Source of the DNA: an uncultured Pseudomonas sp.
GTDB lineage: Bacteria; Pseudomonadota; Gammaproteobacteria; Pseudomonadales; Pseudomonadaceae
Direction of reading: 5' to 3'
Length of the DNA: 64,000 bases
Assembly: GCA_943912755.1 (NCBI GenBank)
Contig: CALTWF010000003.1
Location: 1 to 64,000 of the forward strand
Part shown: positions 32,091 to 40,154 of the stretch, one piece after another
Layout of the letters: every line of letters begins with the position of its first letter
Numbering within the stretch: the stretch's first letter is position 1
Notes under the pieces: generated by a model
The model's database searches: none
What the model saw: only the letters and a program-made list of their open reading frames with translations
What the model was told of the DNA's origin: nothing
Program-made: the position numbers and the translations under genes

Positions 32091-33290
32091 ATGAGCCAAT
32101 CTCTCGCGAAGTATTACGTCAGAAACAAACTTACCCATAAGTTGATCAGCAAGCGTGTGTTGTCGCCGATCTCGTTGTCGCAACAACCACCGGCCGATCT
32201 GGTCAAGGCATTGTGCATCGAAGAAGAAGTTTCCCGACTGTCCGCGGTATATGCCCGTTTCCAGCAGGCGGATGACGAACAGACCGGACTTCCTCGTTAT
32301 ATGCCGTTCTATCGTTTTATCCAGTCGAAGTTCCCCGGCTTTCAATGGCAAGTGCGCAATAGCGAAGGCCGCAAGACATTGATCCTGGACAAACCCTATA
32401 TCAATCAAAGCCGGCCCTCGTTGCTCAACCTGCTGTTGTGCGCAGTCAACGACAACACCGTGACCACCCCGGCACTCAAGGTGCGCTACCCGGCCATGAC
32501 AGTTCTGCCAGACGCCCTGGTCATCGACCTGGAACACGCTTTCGAGCGCCTGTCCTTCACCACCTCCGCGCCGCACTTCATGAACCGCTTCGCCGAAACC
32601 CTGGCCAAGGGCATGGCCGGCGAAACCATCACCCTGGTCTCGCCGGTGTGCCCGGACTACGGCTACGAAAGCAAGAACGGCCGGCTGCGCTACACCTTCG
32701 AGCACCTCGGCGAAGGCATCGGCCTGGTGGCCGGGCGGGTGGTCAAGACCCTGCCGGACCTGCAAGCGGTGTTGAGAAAGCACGGGATCGACGCGCGCAT
32801 CGCCATCGGCGCCGGCGACTTCGAGGGCTTCGACGCCTCCACCCTCGGCCGCCTCAAGGAAACCCGCGAAGGCTTCGCCCGCAAGCTGCGCATCAGCCAG
32901 CAGAAGATCCTCGACCTGCTCGGCGCTGACACCGAGTCGATCATGATCGCCGAAGCCGCCGGTGGCGAAGCGCAGTGGCATGCCCTGACCGCCGACGCCG
33001 AGCAGCGCCTGGCCAACCGTGACAACGGTTGCATCGTCGAAAGCGACCTGGACTACGCGTCGATCTTCAACGCGCGCCTGCCGCTGTACCAGGCCTGGCA
33101 CCAGAACCGCAGCAACGACGAGCTGATGCACATCCTCTACGCCCAGGGCGCGGAGTATGCGGCCATCGGCAAGGTCTTCGCCCGGCAATGGCAGAACCCG
33201 ATCGTGATCGGCGCCGACCATAACCGCATGCAGCCGTTCTACTGGTTGTACAGCGACATCCCGGTCCTCTACTTGACGCGGGTGTACTGA
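32091..33290 (+). CDS. Unrecognised 399-aa protein of the unassigned cluster
   Basis: I do not recognise this protein. It is 399 aa, soluble, with no signal peptide or membrane segment. The N-terminal 120 residues are basic and AT-richer in codon use; the core contains the striking stretch ETITLVSPVCPDYGYESKNG (about 180-200), then HLGEGIGLVAGRVVKTLPDL and IAIGAGDFEGFDASTLGRL, and it ends PVLYLTRVY. The SPxCPD motif has a possible catalytic or metal-binding Cys, and GAGDFEGFD is acidic. It could be a transferase acting on a polar substrate. Four bases follow the SDR stop, and its own stop overlaps the desaturase start (TGATG), so it is firmly part of the operon. Confidence 0.8.
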   Translation: MSQSLAKYYVRNKLTHKLISKRVLSPISLSQQPPADLVKALCIEEEVSRLSAVYARFQQADDEQTGLPRYMPFYRFIQSKFPGFQWQVRNSEGRKTLILDKPYINQSRPSLLNLLLCAVNDNTVTTPALKVRYPAMTVLPDALVIDLEHAFERLSFTTSAPHFMNRFAETLAKGMAGETITLVSPVCPDYGYESKNGRLRYTFEHLGEGIGLVAGRVVKTLPDLQAVLRKHGIDARIAIGAGDFEGFDASTLGRLKETREGFARKLRISQQKILDLLGADTESIMIAEAAGGEAQWHALTADAEQRLANRDNGCIVESDLDYASIFNARLPLYQAWHQNRSNDELMHILYAQGAEYAAIGKVFARQWQNPIVIGADHNRMQPFYWLYSDIPVLYLTRVY

Positions 33291-34519
33291 TGAACCAGCA
33301 CGCAACCACCACCCACTACTGCCAGTACGGGCCGCAGGGCAACCTGCGCGCGGCCTATGCCGGACTGCCGTTCCAGCCGCTGTGGACCTGGCTGACCGGC
33401 AAGGGCCAGGCGCAGCCGGGCGCGGCGCTGAAGGCGCGGATGGAACGCACCGGCGAGGGTTTCCTGCTGGCCCACCTGCTGTTCACCTGGGCCGTGATGA
33501 TCGGCCTGGTACTGCTCGGCAAGGCGCTGCTGGAAGGTGCCTTCCATCCACTGCTGTCACTGCTGCTGGTGATCGGCGCCTGGGTGCTGATGGTCAACCG
33601 CCTGCGCAGCATGCAGGCGACCTTCCATTACCTGACCCACGGTGCGGTGCTCAAGGACAAGGCGCGGGCCCAGCGTTACGCGCGGTTCTTCCTGACCACG
33701 CCGTTGCTGTACCAGGACTGGGACACCTACAACCAGAGCCATGTCCGCGAGCACCACAACATCCACGTGCTGTGCACCGACATCGACCCGGACCAGCGCT
33801 TCATCCAGGCCCAGGGTTTCTATCCCGGCATGCCGGAGCTGGCCTACTGGTGGCGGGTGATCTGCACGCCGTTCCGCCCGGCCTACCTGCTGCGCCAGTG
33901 GCGCACCACCCTGCACGACTGCTTCGTGCGGCCGCCACGGGACGAAGTGCGCTTCCGCCTGGTGTTCTGGGGCGTGCTGCTGGTGCTGCTGTGGGCCACC
34001 GATAGCCTGATGGCCTTCGCCCTGGTCTACGGGATCCCGCGGGCGGTGCTGTTCGAGCATTCGATGTGGCTGCAACTGTTCACCGAGCACCTGTGGTTCT
34101 ACCAGCGCGAGGGCGGCCGGGCCGACAAGCCGCATTACGGTCGCCTGACCTGGGGCCGCTTCCAGGGCCGCACGCCACCCAGCGGCGGGATCGCGGCCTG
34201 GAGCGCCTGGCTGCTCAAGGCGCTGCTGCTGGATGTGCCGGTGCGCCTGTACGTGTACCCGCAGGACCTGCCCAACCACGACGCCCACCACCGTCGGCCG
34301 AACGTGCATTACCGGCATATCGCCAACTACCGCGCCAGCATCGAAGGCGAGCCTTCGAGCTACGGCCCCTTCCTCGAAGTCTGGGGCTTCATGGCCGGCC
34401 TGTACCTGATTCGCGACCACATGTGCCGCGGCGTGCGCGAGCCCTTCGGCCCGCTGCAAAGCGGCGCGCCGCAAGCCCAAGACATGCTGTACCCCACGCC
34501 CAGTTCTCAAGGAGCCTGA
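33290..34519 (+). CDS. Membrane di-iron desaturase/hydroxylase
   Basis: A 409-aa membrane-bound oxygenase of the fatty-acid-desaturase superfamily. The three histidine boxes are complete: HYLTH (113-117), HVREHHNIH (151-159) and HDAHH (330-334), which bind the two irons. Hydrophobic segments flank them (about 58-105 and 220-245). Length and layout fit integral-membrane desaturases. Members of the superfamily act on fatty acids but also on amino-acid-derived molecules, such as RtxC of rhizobitoxine synthesis; given the neighbours, a small polar substrate is plausible. The start overlaps the previous stop by one base, and the 2OG oxygenase follows 2 bases after its stop. Confidence 0.85.
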   Translation: MNQHATTTHYCQYGPQGNLRAAYAGLPFQPLWTWLTGKGQAQPGAALKARMERTGEGFLLAHLLFTWAVMIGLVLLGKALLEGAFHPLLSLLLVIGAWVLMVNRLRSMQATFHYLTHGAVLKDKARAQRYARFFLTTPLLYQDWDTYNQSHVREHHNIHVLCTDIDPDQRFIQAQGFYPGMPELAYWWRVICTPFRPAYLLRQWRTTLHDCFVRPPRDEVRFRLVFWGVLLVLLWATDSLMAFALVYGIPRAVLFEHSMWLQLFTEHLWFYQREGGRADKPHYGRLTWGRFQGRTPPSGGIAAWSAWLLKALLLDVPVRLYVYPQDLPNHDAHHRRPNVHYRHIANYRASIEGEPSSYGPFLEVWGFMAGLYLIRDHMCRGVREPFGPLQSGAPQAQDMLYPTPSSQGA

Positions 34520-34521
34520 TC

Positions 34522-35145
34522 ATGCAAGAGACGATTCAAGCGGCAAGCCAGCAACTGAACAGCAGCGCCTATGCAGCCCTGAACGCAGCCCAGCTGTTCT
34601 CCCGGGAAGACCTGGCCTACATGGAAGAAGCCTGCCAGGTGATCCCCAAGACCATCATCGAGATCGGTGACGTGGGCGAGCAGAACTTCCTCTCGGTCGG
34701 CCGTTTCATGGAAGACCAGAAAGGCCAGTTGCCGGTGTACCGCAACGATCCTTGGGGCAAGCGCGTGGTGGAGATCCTCTCCTCCGGCAAGAGCCGCGAG
34801 TTCTTCAACGGGATCATGGGCGGCGAAAGCTATATCCGTCGCTGCCAGGCCAACCAGCTGGAAGAAGGCAACTTCATCGGCAAGCACATCGACACCTACA
34901 GCAACCTGGAATACCGCTACTCGGTGGTGATCCAGTTCGGCAAGGACTACGGCGGCGGCGAGTTCTTCGTCGACTACGAAGGCAAGGAAAGCCTGCTGAA
35001 AACCGGCTACGCCGACGTGCTGATCAACCGCTGCGAAATCCCCCACGGCGTGCGCACGGTGGAAAGCGGGACCCGCACCTCCCTGGTGTTCTTCCTCAGC
35101 ACCAGCCCGCTGGACAAGCCGAACCTGAACAACAAACAGATCTGA
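34522..35145 (+). CDS. 2-oxoglutarate/Fe(II)-dependent oxygenase
   Basis: A 207-aa oxygenase with the prolyl-4-hydroxylase-like double-stranded beta-helix. The iron triad is H122, D124 (GKHIDTYSN) and H175 (IPHGVRTVES), with R185 (SGTRTSLVFFLS) placed to hold 2-oxoglutarate. ATG 34522 has AAGGAG 8 bases upstream. Such enzymes hydroxylate, desaturate or cyclise free amino acids and other small molecules. It is the second oxygen-using iron enzyme in a row, after the desaturase, which strongly suggests stepwise oxidation of one substrate. The N-terminal 35 residues are a helical extension without recognised function. Confidence 0.82.
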   Translation: MQETIQAASQQLNSSAYAALNAAQLFSREDLAYMEEACQVIPKTIIEIGDVGEQNFLSVGRFMEDQKGQLPVYRNDPWGKRVVEILSSGKSREFFNGIMGGESYIRRCQANQLEEGNFIGKHIDTYSNLEYRYSVVIQFGKDYGGGEFFVDYEGKESLLKTGYADVLINRCEIPHGVRTVESGTRTSLVFFLSTSPLDKPNLNNKQI

Positions 35146-35210
35146 CCGGCGTGCGCCTCCGCCCATGACGGGCGGGGGCCTTACCGGTAAAGCCACAAGG
35201 AACCGCTGCA

Positions 35211-36110
35211 ATGACGCAAAGTACAGTCGCCAGTTTTCAAGACACCAAGAACCAGGACCTGCAAGCCTATTTCCTCGGCCTGATCTCCGTCGCCGCCTTC
35301 GCCATGACCCTGCCGGCGGCGAAGATGCTCGCCGGCGACCTCAGCGCGCTGCAGGTCGGCTTTTTCCGCTCGGTACTGGCTGCGTTCGCGGCGATCCCGT
35401 TCCTGATCATCGGCCGCGCCAAGCTGCCCAACGGCTCCCAGCTCAAGCGCATGCTGCTGACCTCCACCGGCATCGTCTACGGTTTCCCGATTCTTACCGC
35501 GCTGGGCATGCAGTACGTGCCGGTCAGCCACGGCGGCGTGGTATTGGCGGCGCTGCCGCTGTCCACCGCGATCTTCGGCACCCTGATCACCGGCACCCGG
35601 CCTTCGAAACTGTTCTGGCTGGTGTCGAGCCTGGGCTTCCTCACCGTGTTCGCCTACACCGTGATCAAGTCCGACGTGCAGGACATCTATATCGGTGACC
35701 TGGCCCTGCTGGGCGCCGTGGTCCTGGCCGGCTTCGGCTATGCCCAGGGCGGCGCGCTGTCCAAGGAACTGCCGGGCTGGCAGGTGATGTGCTGGACCCT
35801 GGTGGTCAGCCTGCCCGTGCTGCTGCCGGTGAGCCTGTTCCTCTACGACGGCGAAACCATCGCCAACCTGCCGGGCCAGGGCGTCGCCGCGCTGCTGTTC
35901 CTGGCCCTGATCAACTCGCTGCTGGGCTTCTTCTCGTGGAACCGCGCCCTGGCCCTGGGCGGTATCCAGCGCATCAGCCAGCTGCAGCTGCTGCAACCCT
36001 TCTTCACCTTCGCCTTCTCCATCTGGCTGATGGGCGAAGCCTGGAACTGGCTGACCCCGGCGGTGTGCGCGATGGTCATCGTGCTGGTCTGGCTGTCCAA
36101 GCGTCTCTGA
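35211..36110 (+). CDS. EamA/DMT-family transporter of the unassigned cluster
   Basis: A 299-aa inner-membrane transporter with ten hydrophobic segments in two EamA repeats (about 22-150 and 165-295), for example YFLGLISVAAFAMTLPAAKM and LLQPFFTFAFSIWLMGEAWN. ATG 35211 is preceded by AAGGAACCGCTGCA. It lies 65 bp after the oxygenase on the same strand and is followed by a terminator-like hairpin. In biosynthetic clusters EamA proteins usually export the small product, so this is the likely self-protection or export step. Substrate not readable. Confidence 0.85.
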   Translation: MTQSTVASFQDTKNQDLQAYFLGLISVAAFAMTLPAAKMLAGDLSALQVGFFRSVLAAFAAIPFLIIGRAKLPNGSQLKRMLLTSTGIVYGFPILTALGMQYVPVSHGGVVLAALPLSTAIFGTLITGTRPSKLFWLVSSLGFLTVFAYTVIKSDVQDIYIGDLALLGAVVLAGFGYAQGGALSKELPGWQVMCWTLVVSLPVLLPVSLFLYDGETIANLPGQGVAALLFLALINSLLGFFSWNRALALGGIQRISQLQLLQPFFTFAFSIWLMGEAWNWLTPAVCAMVIVLVWLSKRL

Positions 36111-36116
36111 ACCTTT

Positions 36117-36149
36117 GCGCGCGTCGGGCGACCGGCGTGCGCTTTTTTA
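36117..36149 (+). terminator. Terminator or attenuator inside the unassigned cluster
   Basis: GCGCGCGTCGG and CCGGCGTGCGC pair over 11 bp (two G-T wobbles) with a GCGA loop, followed by TTTTTT. It begins 6 bases after the exporter stop and ends 26 bases before the methyltransferase start, so it should reduce expression of the downstream genes. Confidence 0.75.
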
Positions 36150-36174
36150 TCCCGCAACAAGACGGATACATCAG

Positions 36175-36936
36175 ATGAGTGCTCCGAGTTTTTTCCGCCC
36201 CGGCAGCGAGCCGCCGGATACCCCCACGCACTGTATCGCCCGCTACGTCGATGGGGTGCTGGGCCTGCTGGCCGTCAAGGCCGGCGAACAGGTGCTGGAT
36301 GTCGGCTGCGGCGATGGCTGCCTCAGCGCCCGGCTGGCCAGCCAGGGCGCTGAAGTCGTGGGCTTCGATATCGATCCGCAACGGGTGCAGGCAGCCCGTA
36401 CCCGCGGCCTCGAAGTGAAGCAAGGCAACGCCGAGGAGCTGTATTTCCATCAGGAATTCGACGCGGTGTTCAGCCACGACGCACTGCACGCCATGCACCA
36501 GGCCGACGAGGTCGCCATCGGTGCCTTCATGGCCCTCAAGCCGGGTGGGCGCTTCGTCGGCGAGTTCCCTGGCAGCGCCCATGCCGCACTGGTGCGCCAG
36601 GCGTTGCAGGGCGCACTGGAGCGGCGCTCGATCGACTGGAGCGACCTGGAGCAGTGGTACCTGCCCAATGCCCACGACTATCAGCAGGTGCTGGAACAGG
36701 CCGGCTTCCATGTCAGCCATATCAGCTGGTTCGAGCAACCCTTGCTGCTCGACGTGCCGATCGCCGAGTGGATCAAGGAGTGCTGCGGTCATTACCTGGA
36801 GGCGCTGCCGCCGCAGATGCACGGCAGCTTTCTGGAGGAAGTGACCGAGGACCTGGCCCGCAACCTGCTGGACCCCGGCGGGCGCTGGACGGTGGATGCG
36901 ACACGCCTGCGGTTCAGGGCACACAGGAAGGCCTGA
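36175..36936 (+). CDS. SAM-dependent methyltransferase
   Basis: A 253-aa class I methyltransferase. I chose ATG 36175 because an upstream in-frame start would lie inside the terminator hairpin. Motif I is VLDVGCGDG (about 39-47), motif II FDIDPQR, motif III FDAVFSHDALH, then LKPGGRFVGE, typical of UbiE/trans-aconitate-type small-molecule methyltransferases. The C-terminal 120 residues form a substrate-capping domain (YLPNAHDYQQVLEQAGFHVS). It belongs to the cluster by strand and spacing; O- or N-methylation of the oxidised product is a reasonable guess. The next small gene begins 3 bases after the stop. Confidence 0.83.
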   Translation: MSAPSFFRPGSEPPDTPTHCIARYVDGVLGLLAVKAGEQVLDVGCGDGCLSARLASQGAEVVGFDIDPQRVQAARTRGLEVKQGNAEELYFHQEFDAVFSHDALHAMHQADEVAIGAFMALKPGGRFVGEFPGSAHAALVRQALQGALERRSIDWSDLEQWYLPNAHDYQQVLEQAGFHVSHISWFEQPLLLDVPIAEWIKECCGHYLEALPPQMHGSFLEEVTEDLARNLLDPGGRWTVDATRLRFRAHRKA

Positions 36937-36939
36937 GCC

Positions 36940-37269
36940 ATGGCCAACTCTTCAATCAGTCGAAGCGGGAGCAACCCTATGCCCATGCAAACCAATGGAT
37001 TGGCGCTGAAGTCCTTTTATGCCGATAGCCGGATCTGGGCCGGCAAGGACGGCAAGCCGCTGTACTGGATCGATGATCTGAGCCTGGCCGTCAACGGCAC
37101 GGAGATTCTCGAAGACTCCTTTATCCCGACGCTGCGCGACAACGACGTGGTGCAGATCCTCAACGGCGTCATCTACTCCTACGCCGACCTGGGCCAGGTC
37201 AGCACCTTCGCCGACTACTTCAAGCGCTGGCAGTTTCGCTGCATAGATGGTCAGCGACAAATTGTCTGA
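36940..37269 (+). CDS. Small protein at the end of the unassigned cluster
   Basis: A 109-aa protein if started at ATG 36940 (AGGAAGG at 8 bases), or 96 aa from ATG 36979, which has its own good site (GGGAG at 7 bases). I recognise no family. The core is LKSFYADSRIWAGKDGKPLY, WIDDLSLAVNGTEILEDSF and VVQILNGVIYSYADLGQVS, acidic and aromatic. No signal peptide or membrane segment. It is 3 bp after the methyltransferase and its last 50 bp overlap the convergent MocR gene. It might be a small binding partner of a cluster enzyme. Confidence 0.65.
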   Translation: MANSSISRSGSNPMPMQTNGLALKSFYADSRIWAGKDGKPLYWIDDLSLAVNGTEILEDSFIPTLRDNDVVQILNGVIYSYADLGQVSTFADYFKRWQFRCIDGQRQIV

Positions 37270-38632
37270 AACGCATGTCGTTGCAATGACTGACATTCAG
37301 GCGGATGTACTGGTCGTATTCACGGGTGTTGCTGAACAGTGAACCCGGGGCCAGGAAGATCCGCGCATCGTGCGCCTCTTCGATCAGGCGGCGAAGATCC
37401 ACGTGCGCAGGGAAGCGCGCCCAGATGAACAGGCCCTCCACCACGCCCTCGTCGATTTCCACGCCCACCTTGGTCAACCAGTCCCGTGCGCGGATGCGCT
37501 CGTGCATCACCCGCTGGCGCAAGGCGTCCAGATGGTGCTGGTAGCGCCCGGACTCCAGGGTGTAGGTGACGATGGTCTCGTCCAGCGACGACCCGCACAG
37601 CACGTTGTACATCTTCTGCTCCACCAGGCGCTCGACGAACGCCGGCGGCGCCACCACGTAGCCCAGGCGCAGCGCCGGGCTGAGCACCTTGCTGAAGCCA
37701 CTCAGGTAGAAGGTCCGGTTCCACTCGTCGAGGCTGCTCAGGCGCAGGGTCTGGCGGGTACACAGGGCGCCGAAGATATCGTCCTCGACGATATGGAAAT
37801 CGTACTTCTGCGCCAGCGACAGGATGCGGAAACCCTTGGCCGGCGAGGTGTTGCCGCCGGTGGGGTTATGGATCAGGGTCTGGGTCAGGAACAGCTTGGG
37901 CCGGTACCTGGCGACCATCTCCTCCATGATTTCCAGGTCCGGACCGTCATGGGTGCGCGGCACGGTGATGATGTTGAAGTCGCGGTCCTTGATCAGCTTG
38001 AGCTGCAGCAGCAGGTAGCTCGGGTCCTCGACCAGCAGGTAGTCGCCGGCTTCGAGCATCATGTTGCGGATCAGGGAGAAGGCATGGGTGGCGCCGATGG
38101 TCACCACGATCTGGGTGCTGGAGGCGTTGATCTGCAACTCGCGCAGCTTCCTGGCGATCACCGAGCGCAGTTCCTGGCTGCCGGCGGCCGGGGCCGGAAC
38201 ACTGCAGGACAGGGTGTTGCGGATCAGCCGGCCGGTGACCGAGGCTGGGACCGCATCGGCCAGCCAGGACGGCGGCAGGTAACCGGAACTGACCGGGAAA
38301 TCGTATTGCGACGGGTCCAGCGCACGGTAGAGGAAACCGGCATGCAGGCTGGACGGCGGGATCATCCTTTCCGAGTCCTTGCCGGTATCGGCGGGCCCGG
38401 AGGCAAGAATGTAGTAGCCGGCGCCGGGGCGGGACTCGATGATCTGCCGGGCGACCAGGTCTTCGTAGGCGCTGCTGACCGTGAAGATGCTCACGCCCAG
38501 CTGTTTGGACAGGGCTCGGACCGATGGCAGGCGACTGCCGCGAACCCACTGGAAGGCTTCGATACGGCTGATGATTTCGTTGCGAATCTGGTCCACCAAC
38601 AGCACTTTGCTGTTGCGATCTATCTCGAACAT
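37220..38632 (-). CDS. MocR-type regulator (GntR helix-turn-helix fused to aminotransferase fold)
   Basis: A 470-aa fusion. Residues about 1-75 are a GntR winged helix (LLVDQIRNEIISRIEAFQWV, then RGSRLPSVRALSKQLGVS), followed by a linker and a fold-type I PLP domain (about 100-460) with NPTGG, EDDIFGAL and the PLP-binding lysine K315 in SGFSKVLSPALRLGY. MocR proteins bind PLP or an amino-acid aldimine to sense metabolites, usually controlling a neighbouring operon. Its convergent position against the cluster (50-bp overlap) makes the cluster its likely target, perhaps by way of a promoter elsewhere. The start is ATG 38632. It is not itself likely to be an active aminotransferase, though all catalytic residues seem present. 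Confidence 0.85.
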   Translation of the reverse strand: MFEIDRNSKVLLVDQIRNEIISRIEAFQWVRGSRLPSVRALSKQLGVSIFTVSSAYEDLVARQIIESRPGAGYYILASGPADTGKDSERMIPPSSLHAGFLYRALDPSQYDFPVSSGYLPPSWLADAVPASVTGRLIRNTLSCSVPAPAAGSQELRSVIARKLRELQINASSTQIVVTIGATHAFSLIRNMMLEAGDYLLVEDPSYLLLQLKLIKDRDFNIITVPRTHDGPDLEIMEEMVARYRPKLFLTQTLIHNPTGGNTSPAKGFRILSLAQKYDFHIVEDDIFGALCTRQTLRLSSLDEWNRTFYLSGFSKVLSPALRLGYVVAPPAFVERLVEQKMYNVLCGSSLDETIVTYTLESGRYQHHLDALRQRVMHERIRARDWLTKVGVEIDEGVVEGLFIWARFPAHVDLRRLIEEAHDARIFLAPGSLFSNTREYDQYIRLNVSHCNDMRFRQFVADHLCSETASA

Positions 38633-38745
38633 TTTGCTTAACCCTGCTGAAACCGCTGCCGCTTCGAAAAAGCTTATGGCTTTTTGCTGGCAGATTACAC
38701 CAGTCCTCCAGGTTTCCGGATCAATGACGTGGGCGATGCATACTT

Positions 38746-38817
38746 TGTGGGAGCGGGTTCACCCGCGATTACGTCAGTGAATTCGCTACAGCAATCGCGG
38801 GTGAACCCGCTCCCACA
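38746..38817. repeat. Paired REP element, GCGGGTTCACCCGC type
   Basis: TGTGGGAGCGGGTTCACCCG and its inverse, about 30 bases apart. It is 20 bases downstream of the KASIII-like gene's stop and between it and the MocR gene's start. Confidence 0.9.
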
Positions 38818-38838
38818 GGGTCTGCATCCAACCTCGGA

Positions 38839-39960
38839 TCAACGCTTGCGCAGGATCACGCTACCGATCGAATAGCCGGCACCAAACGAGCTGAGCACGC
38901 CCAGCGCGCCCTTGGGCAGGTCGTCCTGGTGGCTGTGCAGGGAAATCACCGAGCCGGCCGAGCTGGTGTTGGCGTAGCGGTCGAGGATCACCGGTGCTTC
39001 TTCTTCCAGGGCATCGCGGCCGAGCAGCTTCTTGACGATCAGCTGGTTCATGCTCAGGTTGGCCTGGTGCAGCCAGAAGCGCTTGACGTCGCTGACGTTG
39101 AGGTTGTTTTCCGCCAGGTGCTGGCCGATCAGCTCGGCGACCATCGGGCAGACTTCGCGGAACACCTTGCGGCCTTCCTGGACGAACAGTTTGTCCGGCG
39201 CGCCGACACCCTCTTCCGCGGCGCGGTTGAGGAAGCCGAAGTTGTTGCGGATGTTGTTGGAGAACTGGGTCAGCAGCTTGGTGCTGACGATATCGAACTG
39301 ATGCGCCGAGGTGGCCAGGTCGGCGCGCTCCACCAGCACGGCGGTGGCGGCGTCACCGAAGATGAAGTGGCTGTCGCGGTCGCGGAAGTTCAGGTGGCCG
39401 GTGCAGATCTCCGGGCTGACCACCAGCACCGAGCGCGCCTGGCCCAGTTGCACGCTGTTGCAGGCGACCTGGATGCCGAAGGTGGCCGAGGAACAGGCGA
39501 CGTTCATGTCGAAGCCGAAACCGTTGATGCCCAGGGCCTGCTGCACCTCGATGGCGATGGCCGGGTACGGGCGCTGCAGGTTGGAGCAGGCGACGATCAC
39601 CGCGTCGACATCGGCGGCAGTGCGGCCGGCGCGGGCCAGGGCCTGCTCGGCAGCGGCGACGCCCATCTGGCAGAGGATCGACGGCTCGTCGTTGCTGCGC
39701 TCCGGCAGGCGCGGGGTCATGCGCTGCGGATCGAGGATGCCGGCCTTGTCCATGACGAAACGGCTCTTGATCCCCGAGGCCTTTTCGATGAAGGCGGCGC
39801 TGGACTCGGCCAGGGCCTGGACCTCGCCGCGCTCGATGGCGGCGGCGTTGTCGGCATTGAACTGCGCGACATAGGCATTGAAGGATTCCACCAGCTCTTC
39901 GTTGGAAATGCTGTTGGCCGGGGTGTACAGGCCAGTGCCGCTGATGACGACGTTATGCAC
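38839..39960 (-). CDS. Beta-ketoacyl-ACP synthase III-type condensing enzyme
   Basis: A 373-aa thiolase-fold enzyme. The start is GTG 39960 with AGAGG 7-8 bases upstream, giving MHNVVISGTGLYTP. The KASIII catalytic triad is present: C156 (NVACSSATF), H298 (WLHQANLSMN) and N331 (RYANTSSAGS). It is longer than FabH (about 317 aa), with extra sequence near the N terminus (SFNAYVAQFNADNAAAIERG). Similar proteins occur across gammaproteobacteria as stand-alone KASIII homologues; none of the standard type II fatty-acid genes surrounds it. It could make a short acyl starter or fatty-acid shunt product. Link to the adjacent cluster is uncertain. Confidence 0.83.
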   Translation of the reverse strand: MHNVVISGTGLYTPANSISNEELVESFNAYVAQFNADNAAAIERGEVQALAESSAAFIEKASGIKSRFVMDKAGILDPQRMTPRLPERSNDEPSILCQMGVAAAEQALARAGRTAADVDAVIVACSNLQRPYPAIAIEVQQALGINGFGFDMNVACSSATFGIQVACNSVQLGQARSVLVVSPEICTGHLNFRDRDSHFIFGDAATAVLVERADLATSAHQFDIVSTKLLTQFSNNIRNNFGFLNRAAEEGVGAPDKLFVQEGRKVFREVCPMVAELIGQHLAENNLNVSDVKRFWLHQANLSMNQLIVKKLLGRDALEEEAPVILDRYANTSSAGSVISLHSHQDDLPKGALGVLSSFGAGYSIGSVILRKR

Positions 39961-40154
39961 GATCGATCCTCTGTTGGGTTGGGTCGAACTGGCACCAAAG
40001 TACCAGTTCACACCTGCAATGAGCCCTTGGTCCAGAGCCGTTGCAGGCTGTTCGAAAGGGGGTTGCCGTGGCATCCGGCCACGGTAAATGTTGCCAAGTG
40101 TGCCACAACTGCGCCGGGTTGGCCCCTTTCGGAGCACGACCCGGCGCCCGCCGG

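Noticed and set aside
37220..38632. The MocR protein at 38 kb as the missing aminotransferase of the cluster
   Set aside because: It has a clear N-terminal GntR DNA-binding domain; such fusions act mainly as regulators, so I do not count it as a pathway enzyme.
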